Positions 18,348 to 28,104 of a stretch of 64,000 bases of DNA are shown piece by piece. Source of the stretch: Stanieria cyanosphaera PCC 7437 (GTDB lineage Bacteria; Cyanobacteriota; Cyanobacteriia; Cyanobacteriales; Xenococcaceae); contig NC_019748.1 in the NCBI RefSeq assembly GCF_000317575.1, forward strand, positions 372,001 through 436,000. Direction: 5' to 3'. Within the stretch, counting starts at the first letter, position 1, and the number at the start of each line of letters is the position of its first letter. A program made the position numbers and the translations under genes. The notes beneath the pieces are model-generated. The model ran no database searches. It was not told where the DNA came from and worked only from the letters and a program-made list of their open reading frames with translations.

Positions 18348-19106
18348 TTAAATTAGACCTTCAAATTCTAAATCTTCAATCATTTGTAGTCCTCTGGGAT
18401 CTCCGACTTTGAGTAGAGCAGTTTTGGCATCTTCTTTGACTCCGAGATCTTCATCTTCTACTAACGCTTCAATCAAAGCATCAATTGCTGTGGCATAAAC
18501 CACATTAGACGGTAATTCACGACATAACTGTCCTAATGCCCAAGCACAATTACTTCTAACTGCTGCGGTTGGATCTTTTCTTAACCCTGCAATTAAAGGA
18601 GGGATTGCTGCGATCGCATCTTCATATTTTAGTTTACCAATTTGTGCCAAACCACTAGCAGACCAAAGACGAACCGCAGAAATATCAGTTTTAAGAGCAT
18701 GAATGAGGGGCTGTAAAGCACGGCGATCGCTACTATTACCTAAAGCCCAAACAATTCCTTTGCGAACATAACCATTCCAATCTTGAGCGAGCAATTCAAT
18801 TAAAGGTGGAACAGCTTCTGGACTAGTATTTCTGCCTAAAGCATAAGCTGCACTAACTCTAACTAAAGGACAAATATCTTGAAGTAACTCAATCAAGTAA
18901 GGAATTGAACGTTGTTCGTGAATTTCGCAAAAAGCTCGTGCTGCCAACATCCGTTGGGACGCTTCTGGATGAGACAACAGCGTCAACATTTCTTCTGGAT
19001 CTGGCGGAGGAAGTTCTGGCTCTGTACCAACTGGCTCAATTTCATCCAGAGGACTAAGCAGTTCTTCATCAGTATCTAAGAGACTCAATTCATCATTATT
19101 GTACAT
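18348..19106 (-). CDS. HEAT-repeat protein
   Basis: A 252-residue protein with an acidic N-terminal tail (residues 1-45, rich in Asp, Glu and Pro) followed by about five HEAT/PBS-lyase-like repeats. Examples are SIPYLIELLQDICPLVRVSAAYALG, AVPPLIELL, ALQPLIHAL and AIPPLIAGLRKDPTAAVRSNCAWALGQL. Such repeats make a curved helical scaffold for protein binding. In cyanobacteria they occur in phycobilin lyases and in NblB-like proteins. No lyase-specific signature could be assigned, so a general binding role is all that is safe. It is cotranscribed with ubiX (3-base gap). Confidence 0.85.
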   Translation of the reverse strand: MYNNDELSLLDTDEELLSPLDEIEPVGTEPELPPPDPEEMLTLLSHPEASQRMLAARAFCEIHEQRSIPYLIELLQDICPLVRVSAAYALGRNTSPEAVPPLIELLAQDWNGYVRKGIVWALGNSSDRRALQPLIHALKTDISAVRLWSASGLAQIGKLKYEDAIAAIPPLIAGLRKDPTAAVRSNCAWALGQLCRELPSNVVYATAIDALIEALVEDEDLGVKEDAKTALLKVGDPRGLQMIEDLEFEGLI

Positions 19107-19270
19107 AATTGATTAAATTATCTTATCTTTGGTAATTTCTCAAATGCGAACGAAAAATACTGTCAGAGCAAAACAATTACTGACCAATGAAATAGAAAGA
19201 ATGAGGTCATATGAACTCAAAAGCAATTACTGATTACCACAATCTAGTTAGAGTGATCAATTGATCCTTC

Positions 19271-19732
19271 TTAAAGATATTTAATCATTGATAATGACTG
19301 AGTTTGAAATCCAAGCTGGTGATAGAGTTTTAAAGCGGATTGGTTATGAGAAAATACTTGTAACCCAATTCGATTAATTCCTCTAGCTTTTGCCCAGTTT
19401 TCTGCTGTAGCGATCAATCTCGTACCAATGCCTTGACGACGATACTGCTTTAAAACCATTAATAGAAAAATATAACCATAAGATTTTCCACTAGCTTGAT
19501 CAATCGCTGTTCCCATCCATAAACAGGCTACAGGCTGTTGAGATAAATTTTCTACCCACCATAAGGGAGTTTCTACAGAAAAATATTTTTTAACTGTGTC
19601 GGTCAAATGATTAAAGGAAGATTGGCTAGGAAATAACTCTTGATAAGTCAAAGTCATAAACTTAACCAACAAAGCGCGGTCTTTGCCTGTTCCTATCCTT
19701 AGTTGATAGCCTGGGGGAAAGTCCGCATTCAT
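19271..19732 (-). CDS. GNAT-family N-acetyltransferase
   Basis: A 153-residue acetyltransferase of unknown substrate. The acetyl-CoA-binding motif is clear: QYRRQGIGTRLIATAENWAK, followed by the C-terminal motif GLQVFSHNQSALKLYHQLGF. The ATG at 19732 fits the normal GNAT length. It is a single gene with spacers on both sides. Similar enzymes acetylate small molecules or protein N-termini, and nothing here decides between them. Confidence 0.88.
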   Translation of the reverse strand: MNADFPPGYQLRIGTGKDRALLVKFMTLTYQELFPSQSSFNHLTDTVKKYFSVETPLWWVENLSQQPVACLWMGTAIDQASGKSYGYIFLLMVLKQYRRQGIGTRLIATAENWAKARGINRIGLQVFSHNQSALKLYHQLGFQTQSLSMIKYL

Positions 19733-19885
19733 GAAATATTGACCTAAATAATATTTATCAAGAAATAATTTGGTTGTTGAGCAGCAATATGCTAAGATTC
19801 ATCACTAATTCAGCTATCAGTACCTCAAAATTAGGAACTGCTTAGAGTCATTATGGCAAAAAATCACCGAAGCCATTGCTTATCC

Positions 19886-20062
19886 TTAAGAAAAAGTGTA
19901 ATTAATTAATTCTGGTACAAAAGAATTTAATTCTTCAGGAGTAACGGGAGCAGGAGCAGCTAAATCTGATGGTAAAAAGATTCGCGCACTTACTGCGACT
20001 AAAGCTACTAGAAAAATTAAAATTGTTAACAAAGGAGTAAGGTATTGTCTAAAAAAATTCAT
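19886..20062 (-). CDS. Small single-pass membrane protein (58 residues)
   Basis: An open frame from ATG at 20062 encodes MNFFRQYLTPLLTILIFLVA and continues through LVAVSARIFLPSDLAAPAPV to a short polar tail ending NYTFS. It has one membrane helix (about residues 8-25) followed by a Pro/Ala-rich segment. The even, protein-like composition and clean helix argue for a real gene rather than chance. It is the kind of small thylakoid or plasma-membrane protein often missed by annotation. I could not identify the family. The ribosome site is weak. Confidence 0.6.
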   Translation of the reverse strand: MNFFRQYLTPLLTILIFLVALVAVSARIFLPSDLAAPAPVTPEELNSFVPELINYTFS

Positions 20063-20550
20063 TGTTTGATTAATTACGTAGGTTAAAAGAATTTATTTGC
20101 TTAATTTAATTTTATATATTGTTTGCTATATTTACCTAATTTTAGCTTTAATTTAGACATTTTTGTAAACTCCTAAACAAAATTTCCAAGACAGAAATAA
20201 ATTGGAAATTTTAGCTTTCTCAACTAAAAAAAGTGAGTGTTAGAAAAAAATTAACCGAGAGTTCCAATTTAGTAGTAAAAAATTTTTTAGTTATTAAGAA
20301 ATATTACTTAGTTATTATTAACCACGTAAGGGAAAGGATATTTAATTTTATTCTAACCAAGGAACTTGTACACTCGGTGGGGAATCCAATTCGCTCTCTT
20401 GTTTCCCCTTCGAGATGGTCGATCAATCGAAGCAATGTTTATGTCTTAAATTCTGTTGAGGTTTTATTTTTTTGCAGGAAATTTTTTTCAGACAAGTATG
20501 TGAAGCTTAAGCTTCGCTAGAATTTAAACACCTCGTGTTTATCGCACGCT
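20063..20550. other. Spacer upstream of the kinase gene
   Basis: 488 bases without a convincing gene. A 95-codon GTG-started frame (20233-20520) has a composition driven by A/T tracts and no domain, and is treated as chance. No Shine-Dalgarno is seen before the kinase ATG, and no promoter box could be fixed. Confidence 0.4.
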
Positions 20551-23115
20551 ATGTCAGATCCAGACTACACTATACCAGTTTCTCAATCAAAGGAGTCTCA
20601 TCCTAATCTAGCCAAAATTGAGTATGGCTATAAAATTCTTAATGCCGGAGATGTAATCGGCAAACGCTATCGTATTGTTAAAGAACTAGGTAGTGGAGGA
20701 TTTGCTACAACCTATCTCGCCATAGATGAACAATCGCAATCTCCCCTTAAATGTGTTGTCAAACAATTACAGCCTAGGTTTAATAGTCCAGCAATATGGG
20801 AGAGTGCTAAAGAAAGATTTGCTACCGAAGCAGTTGTTTTACAATGGCTGGGTAATCATGACCGAATCCCCCAACTTCTAGCTCATTTTGAAGAAAATCA
20901 ACAATTTTATTTAATTCAAGAATTTATTGAAGGGGAAGAATTTGAACAAGAAATTCATCGGTTACAATTATCAGAATTTGAATTAATTCGCTTTCTATGT
21001 GATGTTTTAGAAATTCTTAATTTTGTTCATCATCAAGGGGTAATTCATCGCGATATTAAACCCTCTAATTTAATTCGGCGACGTAGCGATCAAAAAATAG
21101 TTTTAATTGATTTTGGTGCAGTCAAAGAAATTGGTACTTTAGTATTTGATCTGGAAAAAGAGACTATTCAGACTCAGATTATTGGTACTCCAGGCTATAT
21201 GCCTCCAGAACAACACAATGGTAAGCCAGTTTATGCTAGTGATATTTATGCTTTAGGAAAAACAGCTATTTTTGCTTTAACAGGGCGATCGCCTTTAGAA
21301 TGGGAAGATACTGAAGTAGACGATCTAGAAAGTTGGCAACAACGATTAAATGTAAGTCCGCAGTTAATTGCTATCCTCAATCGTATGACTCGTTCTAAAG
21401 TTAGTGAACGTTATCAAACTGTGAGCGAGTTATTAGCAGAATTGAAGCCTCTTTTATTAGTAGAAACAATTATTGAAGATAAATATCAAGTTATTAATTA
21501 TTTAGGTGGCAAAAGAGGAATTTATAGTTATGTAGTTAAAGATTTGCAGCAATCGGCACAACCTTTATATATTTTAAATCTATTAAAACTCCAAAAAATT
21601 GAATCACAAACTTTAGAAAATGTCTTTCACCGCCTTAGACAAGAATTAATTCATTTAGCTAAATTAAATCATCTTGATCGTATTCCGAAAACTCAAGAAT
21701 ATTTTATCAGTCAAAATCATATATATTTAATCCAAGAATATATTGAAGGAGAAAGTCTCAAAACAATTATTAATCGAGAATTTAATCTCGATGAAGAAGA
21801 AGTAATCGATTTATTAGAAAATACTGGCGAAATTTTAAGAGAGATTCATAAACATAAAATTATTCATGCTAATATTCAACCTTCTAGTTTAATTAAAAGA
21901 AGCTCTGATGGGAAAATAGTGTTAATTAATTTTGGAGCAATTCAAGAAATTACTAATGTATTTCCTGATAGCAAAACTGGCTATTTACCTCCCGAACAAA
22001 TCGCTGGAAGACCCATAACTAGTAGTGATATTTATGCTCTAGGAATGACAGCAATTTATGCTTTGACAGGAATTCGACCAGAAAGATTAGCTAAAAATCC
22101 CAACACTGGGGAAGTAATTTGGCAACAAAAAGCAAGAGTAAGTTCGGAGTTAAGTAAAATTTTAAATAAAATGGTACGTCTGGATAAACAACAGCGTTAC
22201 CAGTCAATAGAACAAGTTTTAAAAGCTTTAAAAAAATTTAAATTTAAGTCAAAAATTAAACCTTGGCATAAATATGTAATTATTTTTCTTTCTTTATCTA
22301 TGCTGCTATTCTTTAGTAGATATTTTTGGTTGCAATACCAAGCAATTCTTTTGTTTAAACAAGCTGATTTAGAATTGCAATATCAACGTTATGAAACAGC
22401 AATTGAATATTATGACCGAGGTATTCAAAAAGTAAGTGGTAAAGTCAATCTATTTCAAGGTGCATGGTTACGTAAAGCTCAAGCCTTGGGTAATTTAAAA
22501 CGCTACGATGAAATGTTGCAAACTTGTCAAGAAGGATTGCAAAAAACTAACAATGTTTATTTTTGGAATTGTCAAGGTTTAGCTTTAGAAGGATTAAAAC
22601 GCTACGATCAAGCGATCGCGTCTTATAATGAAGCAATTAAACTGAAACCAGATTTTTTTGTTCCTTTTAACAATCGAGGAGAAGTTTATACTAAACTCGG
22701 AAGAATTGATAGTGCGGTCGCAGATTTTCAAGCTGCTGTTAAACTAAGTCAAGCAGAAAGTTATGTTCCTTGGAATAACCTCGGGAAAATTTATTTTCGG
22801 CAACAAAAATACGAGGAGGCGATTAATGCTTATCAACAAGCTATTGCAGTTAAAGAAGATTATTTACCTGCTTTAATAGGTTTAGGAAATACGCAAAAAG
22901 CATTAAAACAATATTCACAAGCTCTTGTGGCTTATAATAAAGCAATTGAAGTTAATAGCGATTCTTATGAAGCTTGGTTTGGCAAAGGGTTAGTTGAAGA
23001 AGCTTTACAACAATATCGTGAAGCAATCAAAGCTTACGAAAAAGCAATTGTTTTGAAACCTAATTGGCAAACAGGTATTGATGCTTTAAAACGAGCAGAA
23101 CAAAAATTAAACTAA
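20551..23115 (+). CDS. Serine/threonine kinase with a second, degenerate kinase domain, membrane helix and TPRs
   Basis: An 854-residue membrane signalling protein. The first kinase domain (about 38-300) is intact: glycine loop ELGSGGFATTY, Lys in CVVKQL, VIHRDIKPSNLI, LIDFGAVKEI and GTPGYMPPEQ. The second (about 315-565) has kinase folding features (YLPPEQIAG, SSDIYALGMTAIYALTG). However, HRD-K is replaced by HANIQPSSL near residue 436, and DFG by NFG near 458, so it lacks the catalytic Asp and is a pseudokinase. A membrane helix follows (WHKYVIIFLSLSMLLFF, about 571-590), then about seven tetratricopeptide repeats to the C-terminus. The expected topology is kinases in the cytoplasm and TPRs across the membrane. 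Confidence 0.93.
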   Translation: MSDPDYTIPVSQSKESHPNLAKIEYGYKILNAGDVIGKRYRIVKELGSGGFATTYLAIDEQSQSPLKCVVKQLQPRFNSPAIWESAKERFATEAVVLQWLGNHDRIPQLLAHFEENQQFYLIQEFIEGEEFEQEIHRLQLSEFELIRFLCDVLEILNFVHHQGVIHRDIKPSNLIRRRSDQKIVLIDFGAVKEIGTLVFDLEKETIQTQIIGTPGYMPPEQHNGKPVYASDIYALGKTAIFALTGRSPLEWEDTEVDDLESWQQRLNVSPQLIAILNRMTRSKVSERYQTVSELLAELKPLLLVETIIEDKYQVINYLGGKRGIYSYVVKDLQQSAQPLYILNLLKLQKIESQTLENVFHRLRQELIHLAKLNHLDRIPKTQEYFISQNHIYLIQEYIEGESLKTIINREFNLDEEEVIDLLENTGEILREIHKHKIIHANIQPSSLIKRSSDGKIVLINFGAIQEITNVFPDSKTGYLPPEQIAGRPITSSDIYALGMTAIYALTGIRPERLAKNPNTGEVIWQQKARVSSELSKILNKMVRLDKQQRYQSIEQVLKALKKFKFKSKIKPWHKYVIIFLSLSMLLFFSRYFWLQYQAILLFKQADLELQYQRYETAIEYYDRGIQKVSGKVNLFQGAWLRKAQALGNLKRYDEMLQTCQEGLQKTNNVYFWNCQGLALEGLKRYDQAIASYNEAIKLKPDFFVPFNNRGEVYTKLGRIDSAVADFQAAVKLSQAESYVPWNNLGKIYFRQQKYEEAINAYQQAIAVKEDYLPALIGLGNTQKALKQYSQALVAYNKAIEVNSDSYEAWFGKGLVEEALQQYREAIKAYEKAIVLKPNWQTGIDALKRAEQKLN

Positions 23116-23130
23116 ATTATTGATTAGTAA

Positions 23131-23310
23131 TTAACCAAAATTATAATGTTTGCGAACATTACTGTTAATTTGCCAAGTGCAAGAGATACCCGCAGAAAAA
23201 GTTACTAAATCTCTTTTACCCATAGCGACTGGAGTAACAATAACATCGCCTTCAAGAAAATAACAGGTTTCTGCTTCGACTTCGTAAAATCTAAGAAAAA
23301 TTATCAAAGC
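23131..23310 (-). pseudogene. 5'-truncated cupin (DUF861-type) remnant
   Basis: On the minus strand, sequence ending at TAA 23131-23133 encodes VEAETCYFLEGDVIVTP, then LVTFSAGISCTW and VRKHYNFG. This matches the second half of small cupins of the ureidoglycine-aminohydrolase-like (DUF861) type. The first 40 or so residues (normally ending near FPWTYDE) are gone: an in-frame TAA occurs at about 23332, with no start in between. A few residues of the glycine-rich turn before MGKRDL also seem deleted. The remainder of the gap to clpB holds nothing recognisable. Confidence 0.65.
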
Positions 23311-23450
23311 TTTAAATATATTTGTGATAAGTTAAAAAAAAGATAAATTAACTTATTTTGCTAGGTTCAACTACCTCTTCGGATGCGTCTAGCTTGCTAT
23401 ACTAAGCACTAAAACTACAGATAATAAAGGGTCTTTATCATAAATTAAGA

Positions 23451-26108
23451 ATGCAGCCTACCGATTCTAGTAAATTTACCGAACAAGCTTGGGATGCGAT
23501 CGTCAAATCACAAGAATTTGCCAAATTATTTCAAAATCAAAATTTAGAAGTAGAACACGTAATTTTAGCGCTAGTGGAACAAGAAGGATTAGCTCAAACT
23601 ATTTTTAGTAAAGCTAATATTGATGTTGCTCGCCTCAAACAACAGCTAGAAGTATTTACCCATCGCCAACCTAAAACTGGTGCCACTCAACTGTATCTCG
23701 GTCGTGCTTTAGATGAAATGTTAGATCGTGCCGAGTCTTGTCGTGCGAGTTGGCAAGATAAGTTTATTTCTATCGAACACTTGTTGATGGGTTTTGCCGA
23801 AGATAATCGGATTGGTAAGCGTACGCTACGAAATTTCAGTTTAGACCCCCAAGACTTAGAAAAAGTGATTAAATCGATTCGGGGTAGTCAAAAAGTAACT
23901 CAACAAAATCAAGAAGAAAGATATCAGGCGTTAGAAAAATATGGTAGAGATTTAACTCAACAAGCTAAAAATGGCAAGCTAGACCCCGTTATCGGTAGAG
24001 ATGAAGAGATTCGTCGAGTAATACAGGTGCTTTCGCGTCGTTCTAAGAATAATCCTGTTTTAATTGGTGAACCTGGAGTCGGAAAAACTGCGATCGCGGA
24101 AGGATTGGCACAACGAATTGTCAATGGAGATGTACCCGAATCGCTCAAAAACCGTCAGTTAATTTCTCTAGATATGGGTAGTTTAATTGCTGGGGCGAAA
24201 TATCGTGGGGAATTTGAAGACAGATTGCGTTCGGTACTAAAAGAGGTAACTCAATCAGAAGGACAGATTGTTTTATTTATTGATGAAGTTCATACCGTAG
24301 TTGGTGCAGGTTCTCGTGAAGGTTCGATGGATGCAGGAAATCTGCTCAAACCAATGCTAGCTAGAGGCGAACTACGTTGTATTGGGGCGACTACTTTAGA
24401 TGAGTATCGTAAACATATTGAAAAAGATCCTGCTTTAGAAAGGCGCTTTCAACAGGTTTATGTCAAACAACCAACGGTAGAAGATACTGTTTCTATTTTA
24501 CGGGGATTAAAAGAACGTTATGAAGTTCATCATGGAGTTAAAATTACCGACTCTGCTTTAGTTGCAGCAGCTACTCTTTCCCATCGTTATATTACAGATA
24601 GATTTTTGCCTGATAAAGCGATCGATCTAGTAGACGAAGCAGCAGCAAAATTAAAGATGGAAATCACTTCTAAACCTGTAGAATTAGAAGCGATCGACCG
24701 TCGGTTGATGCAGCTACAGATGGAAAAACTTTCCTTAGAAGGAGAAAGTCAACGTCCTGGTATTCTAGTAGTTGATCGTGCTTCCAAAGAAAGATTAGAA
24801 AGGATTCAAGAAGAAATTAAGGAACTCGAAAGTAAACAAACCGAACTTTCTTCTCAATGGCAATCAGAAAAACAACTTTTGGATGAAATTAACGCTCTTA
24901 AAGAAGAAGAAGAACAACTACGTTTACAAGTAGAACAGGCAGAAAGGGCTTACGATCTCAATAAGGCTGCTCAATTGAAATACGGAAAACTGGAAATCTT
25001 GCAGCGAGATTTAGAAGCTAAAGAAACTCAACTGCTAGAAATTCAATCCGAAGGTGCAGCTTTACTGAGAGAACAAGTAAGCGAATCTGATATTGCGGAA
25101 ATTGTCGCGAATTGGACAGGAATACCTGTTAATCGGCTGTTAGAGTCAGAAAAGCAAAAACTTTTACAACTAGAACAACATCTGGCAAAAAGAGTCATTG
25201 GACAAAAAGAAGCTGTCGAAGCTGTAGCAGCAGCAATTCGTCGTGCTAGGGCTGGAATGAAAGACCCCAGTAGACCGATTGGTTCATTTTTGTTTATGGG
25301 TTCAACAGGGGTAGGTAAAACTGAATTAGCTAGGGCGTTAGCTGCTTTCCTCTTTGATAGCGAAGATGCCATGGTGCGGATTGATATGTCCGAGTACATG
25401 GAAAAACACGCCGTTTCTCGTTTGGTAGGTGCGCCTCCTGGATATGTCGGTTATGAAGAAGGAGGACAATTATCAGAAGCGGTACGCCGTCGTCCTTATT
25501 CGGTAGTTTTATTAGATGAAGTAGAAAAGGCACACAAAGATGTTTTTAATATTTTGCTGCAAGTTCTTGATGATGGCAGAATTACTGACTCTCAAGGCAG
25601 AATAGTTGATTTCCGCAATACTATTATTGTCATGACTAGCAATATTGGTAGTGAATCTATTCTTAGTGGGATGGAAGAAAAAACTGACTACTATACGATT
25701 GAAAAACAAGTAACTCAGGCTTTAAGAAAACATTTTCGTCCAGAATTTCTCAACCGAATTGATGATTTAATCTTTTTCCATACGCTTGGGCGAGAACAAT
25801 TACGTCAGATCGTTCGGATTCAAATTAAACGCATTCAAAATTTATTAGCTGAACAAAAAATTAGACTGGAATTATCAACTTCGGCTCAAGATTATATTGT
25901 CGATATTGGTTACGATCCTGCTTATGGTGCGCGTCCTTTAAAACGAGCAATTCAGCGAGAATTAGAAAATCCGATCGCAACTAAAATTTTAGACAATACC
26001 TTTACAGAAGGAGATACCATCTTTGTCGATTGTAGCGATCATCATCTTACTTTTGCCGACTCGGAAAAACTTTTACCAATAGTCCCAGAAGTACTTAATT
26101 CTAATTAA
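23451..26108 (+). CDS. clpB: ClpB disaggregase chaperone
   Basis: A hexameric AAA+ chaperone that threads aggregated proteins together with DnaK. The 885-residue protein has the N-terminal Clp repeat domain (about 1-150). The first ATPase domain has Walker A GEPGVGKT (about 206-213) and [22 protein letters not shown]. The coiled middle domain runs about 405-530, and the second ATPase domain has GSTGVGKT near 617. The C-terminus contains [16 protein letters not shown]. Cyanobacteria have two ClpB paralogues. I cannot say which this is, although the long middle domain indicates a true ClpB rather than ClpC. The gene stands alone. No CIRCE element was found in the leader. Confidence 0.97.
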   Translation: MQPTDSSKFTEQAWDAIVKSQEFAKLFQNQNLEVEHVILALVEQEGLAQTIFSKANIDVARLKQQLEVFTHRQPKTGATQLYLGRALDEMLDRAESCRASWQDKFISIEHLLMGFAEDNRIGKRTLRNFSLDPQDLEKVIKSIRGSQKVTQQNQEERYQALEKYGRDLTQQAKNGKLDPVIGRDEEIRRVIQVLSRRSKNNPVLIGEPGVGKTAIAEGLAQRIVNGDVPESLKNRQLISLDMGSLIAGAKYRGEFEDRLRSVLKEVTQSEGQIVLFIDEVHTVVGAGSREGSMDAGNLLKPMLARGELRCIGATTLDEYRKHIEKDPALERRFQQVYVKQPTVEDTVSILRGLKERYEVHHGVKITDSALVAAATLSHRYITDRFLPDKAIDLVDEAAAKLKMEITSKPVELEAIDRRLMQLQMEKLSLEGESQRPGILVVDRASKERLERIQEEIKELESKQTELSSQWQSEKQLLDEINALKEEEEQLRLQVEQAERAYDLNKAAQLKYGKLEILQRDLEAKETQLLEIQSEGAALLREQVSESDIAEIVANWTGIPVNRLLESEKQKLLQLEQHLAKRVIGQKEAVEAVAAAIRRARAGMKDPSRPIGSFLFMGSTGVGKTELARALAAFLFDSEDAMVRIDMSEYMEKHAVSRLVGAPPGYVGYEEGGQLSEAVRRRPYSVVLLDEVEKAHKDVFNILLQVLDDGRITDSQGRIVDFRNTIIVMTSNIGSESILSGMEEKTDYYTIEKQVTQALRKHFRPEFLNRIDDLIFFHTLGREQLRQIVRIQIKRIQNLLAEQKIRLELSTSAQDYIVDIGYDPAYGARPLKRAIQRELENPIATKILDNTFTEGDTIFVDCSDHHLTFADSEKLLPIVPEVLNSN

Positions 26109-26145
26109 GATGATGCCTTGATTAAAATTGGTGATCAAATCTATT

Positions 26146-26182
26146 AACCCGTGGTAACTAAGAGTTATAACCAGAGCGGGTT
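26146..26182. terminator. Hairpin between convergent clpB and the SPOR-like gene
   Basis: Outer arms AACCCG and CGGGTT enclose inner arms GGTAAC and GTTATAACC. The hairpin lies between two converging genes, 38 bases after the clpB stop, so it could stop transcription from either side. The T-run is weak. Confidence 0.45.
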
Positions 26183-26670
26183 TATTGAATTTTAATTCGC
26201 GCCCATAATCCCTGTAAAGCTAGTTTACGCACCATGTCTTCCGCATTCTTCTGATCGCTAAAAATACCAACTTGAATAATATCTCCTTTGCGAAAAGCTT
26301 TTGGTTCTATATCTCTAACTTGACTTAATAAAATATCACTATCACCAAAAACCTCTACTCGATAACCTTGTGCTTTTTCAGAAGAGGAAGAAACTGGCGC
26401 GCTAAAAGTATATTCTCGTTTATTTTGATTACGATTGGAAATGATAGGTTTAGATTGAGTGTCTTGATTTTCCCAAATTGAACTGCGAGGAGATTGAACC
26501 AATGGTGGAGGTGGTAAAGTTTCTGCGATCGCAGAGTTAACTTCAACTAATGTAGTAGGAATCAAAGTTAGTAGGAAATATCCACTAAGCGAAAAAGCTC
26601 TAATGAGTTTGAGCAACAAAGATAATTCAGAATTCAGAAATTGATTGAGAAATAAGAGCTTAGTTGTCAT
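26182..26670 (-). CDS. Secreted SPOR-like protein
   Basis: A 162-residue protein with a signal-like N-terminus (basic start, hydrophobic FSLSGYFLLTLIPTTLVEV, then SAIAETLP), so it is probably exported. Residues 50-95 are a Pro/Ser/Asn-rich linker. The last 60 residues (YRVEVFGDSDILLSQVRDIE, then RKGDIIQVGIFSDQKNAEDM and VRKLALQGLWARIKI) look like a SPOR domain, which binds denuded peptidoglycan. The match is by pattern only. It is divergent from mnmA and convergent with clpB. Confidence 0.7.
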   Translation of the reverse strand: MTTKLLFLNQFLNSELSLLLKLIRAFSLSGYFLLTLIPTTLVEVNSAIAETLPPPPLVQSPRSSIWENQDTQSKPIISNRNQNKREYTFSAPVSSSSEKAQGYRVEVFGDSDILLSQVRDIEPKAFRKGDIIQVGIFSDQKNAEDMVRKLALQGLWARIKIQ

Positions 26671-26741
26671 AATAAATAGAGCGAACTTACGATAAAAAAA
26701 GCCTTACATTATATAGAAGTTAGTATTCCCATTTTAGTTTC

Positions 26742-27794
26742 ATGAAAAAGGTCGTTGTCGGCTTATCAGGTGGTGTTGATAGTTCTGTTGCTGCTGCCAC
26801 CTTACAAGATCAAGGTTATCACGTAGTTGGTCTTACTCTCTGGTTAATGAAGGGTAAGGGTCAATGCTGTTCGGAAGGAATGGTTGATGCAGCGCGAATT
26901 TGTGAGCAATTGGGAATAGAACATCAAATTGTTGATATAAGAGACGTATTTCAAGAGAATATTATCGATTACTTAGTTTCAGGTTATGAAGCGGGTGTAA
27001 CTCCTTTGCCTTGTTCGCAGTGTAACCGCACGGTGAAATTTGCACCGATGCTGCAATATGCCAAGGAAAAGTTAGGTATTGATCAAATTGCTACTGGTCA
27101 TTATGCCCGAATTCGGTATGATGAGCATAGCGATCGCTTTCAGTTATTACGGGCTGTTGATCCCAAAAAAGACCAATCTTATTTTTTATATGATCTGACT
27201 CAAGATTTGTTGGCAGGGTCATTATTTCCTCTTGGTAATCAAACAAAAGAAGAAACCAGAAGATTTGCTAACCAATTGAACTTAAAAACGGCTAATAAGC
27301 CTGAAAGTCAGGATTTATGTTTGATCGAAGCCCACGGTTCGATGCAAAAGTTTTTGGATAAATATATTAATCAGCACGAAGGCGATATTGTTGACTTAGA
27401 AGGTAAAGTCTTAGGGAAACACCAAGGCATTCATCACTATACCATTGGACAAAGAAAAGGTTTAGGTATTGCTGCTGCCGAACCTTTGTATGTGGTAAAA
27501 ATCGATCCTGTGATGAATCGAGTCATTGTTGGTAATCGTGCTGCGGGTGGTCGTAGTGAATGTACTGTGAGTAGAATGAATTGGGTTTCTATTGCCGAAA
27601 CGACTACACCTATTCGTAGTGAAGTACAAGTTCGCTATCGTTCTCAACCTGTTCCTGTTAATGTAATTCCTTTAGATAATTTTCGCGTCAAATTAATATT
27701 TGAGCAACCAATTTTTGGTGTTACTCCTGGTCAAGCTGCGGTTTTATATGATGGAGAAATACTGTTAGGTGGTGGTATTATCGAACCAGATTGA
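26742..27794 (+). CDS. mnmA: tRNA-specific 2-thiouridylase MnmA
   Basis: Thiolates U34 of tRNAs for Lys, Glu and Gln. The 350-residue enzyme has the PP-loop SGGVDSS at residues 9-15, catalytic Cys94 (SQCNRTVKF) and Cys193 (ESQDLCLI), the tRNA-contact segment ATGHYARI, and the [11 protein letters not shown] loop. The C-terminal barrel includes [13 protein letters not shown]. Start and length are normal. The stop codon abuts an IS-end-like hairpin at 27792. Confidence 0.97.
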   Translation: MKKVVVGLSGGVDSSVAAATLQDQGYHVVGLTLWLMKGKGQCCSEGMVDAARICEQLGIEHQIVDIRDVFQENIIDYLVSGYEAGVTPLPCSQCNRTVKFAPMLQYAKEKLGIDQIATGHYARIRYDEHSDRFQLLRAVDPKKDQSYFLYDLTQDLLAGSLFPLGNQTKEETRRFANQLNLKTANKPESQDLCLIEAHGSMQKFLDKYINQHEGDIVDLEGKVLGKHQGIHHYTIGQRKGLGIAAAEPLYVVKIDPVMNRVIVGNRAAGGRSECTVSRMNWVSIAETTTPIRSEVQVRYRSQPVPVNVIPLDNFRVKLIFEQPIFGVTPGQAAVLYDGEILLGGGIIEPD

Positions 27795-27865
27795 CGCTCC
27801 CTTCACGCCTAGGTGAGGGATTCTTGGACTCACCATAGCCCGTTCTGGTTTCCCTTACTACAGAA
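27792..27865. mobile_element. Possible right-end remnant of an IS200/IS605 (TnpB-type) element
   Basis: Directly at the mnmA stop, TTGACGCTCCCTTCACG and AGGTGAGGGATTCTTG form a bulged hairpin (CCCTTCAC / GTGAGGG), followed by GACTCACCATAGCCCGTTC. The arrangement resembles the sequence following tnpB genes in cyanobacterial IS200/IS605 elements. No tnpB is left. It could equally act as the mnmA terminator. The assignment rests on remembered pattern, not on a comparison. Confidence 0.4.
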
Positions 27866-28104
27866 AAACTAATATTAATTTTTAAACATCAAGAGTTAAC
27901 TTGAACAAAATATTTGACTTTTGAGCTAATGTTTTTAAATTTTATATAATATTAATTTTTGATAATATAGCGATATCAATCAAGATTAAGATAAACCATA
28001 AAGGACAATTTATAAATCGTCCCTACAGAGTTATGTTATCAAAATTGCTATCATAAAATATTCTTTTTTAACTACAACATAAGCTTGTTGGTGTAGTCTA
28101 ATTT
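27866..28104. repeat. AT-rich spacer with a degenerate 28-bp palindrome at 27999-28026
   Basis: The palindrome reads TAAAGGACAATTTA / TAAATCGTCCCTAC. Its right arm ends CGTCCCTAC, like the family at 13383 and 43546, while the left arm has lost the first G and pairs less well. The remainder of the 310-base gap before the glycosyltransferase gene is A/T-rich, with no gene seen. Confidence 0.5.

Noticed and set aside
20233-20520. 95-codon GTG-started ORF before the kinase
   Set aside because: No domain, no ribosome site, and low-complexity composition; most likely chance in AT-rich DNA.
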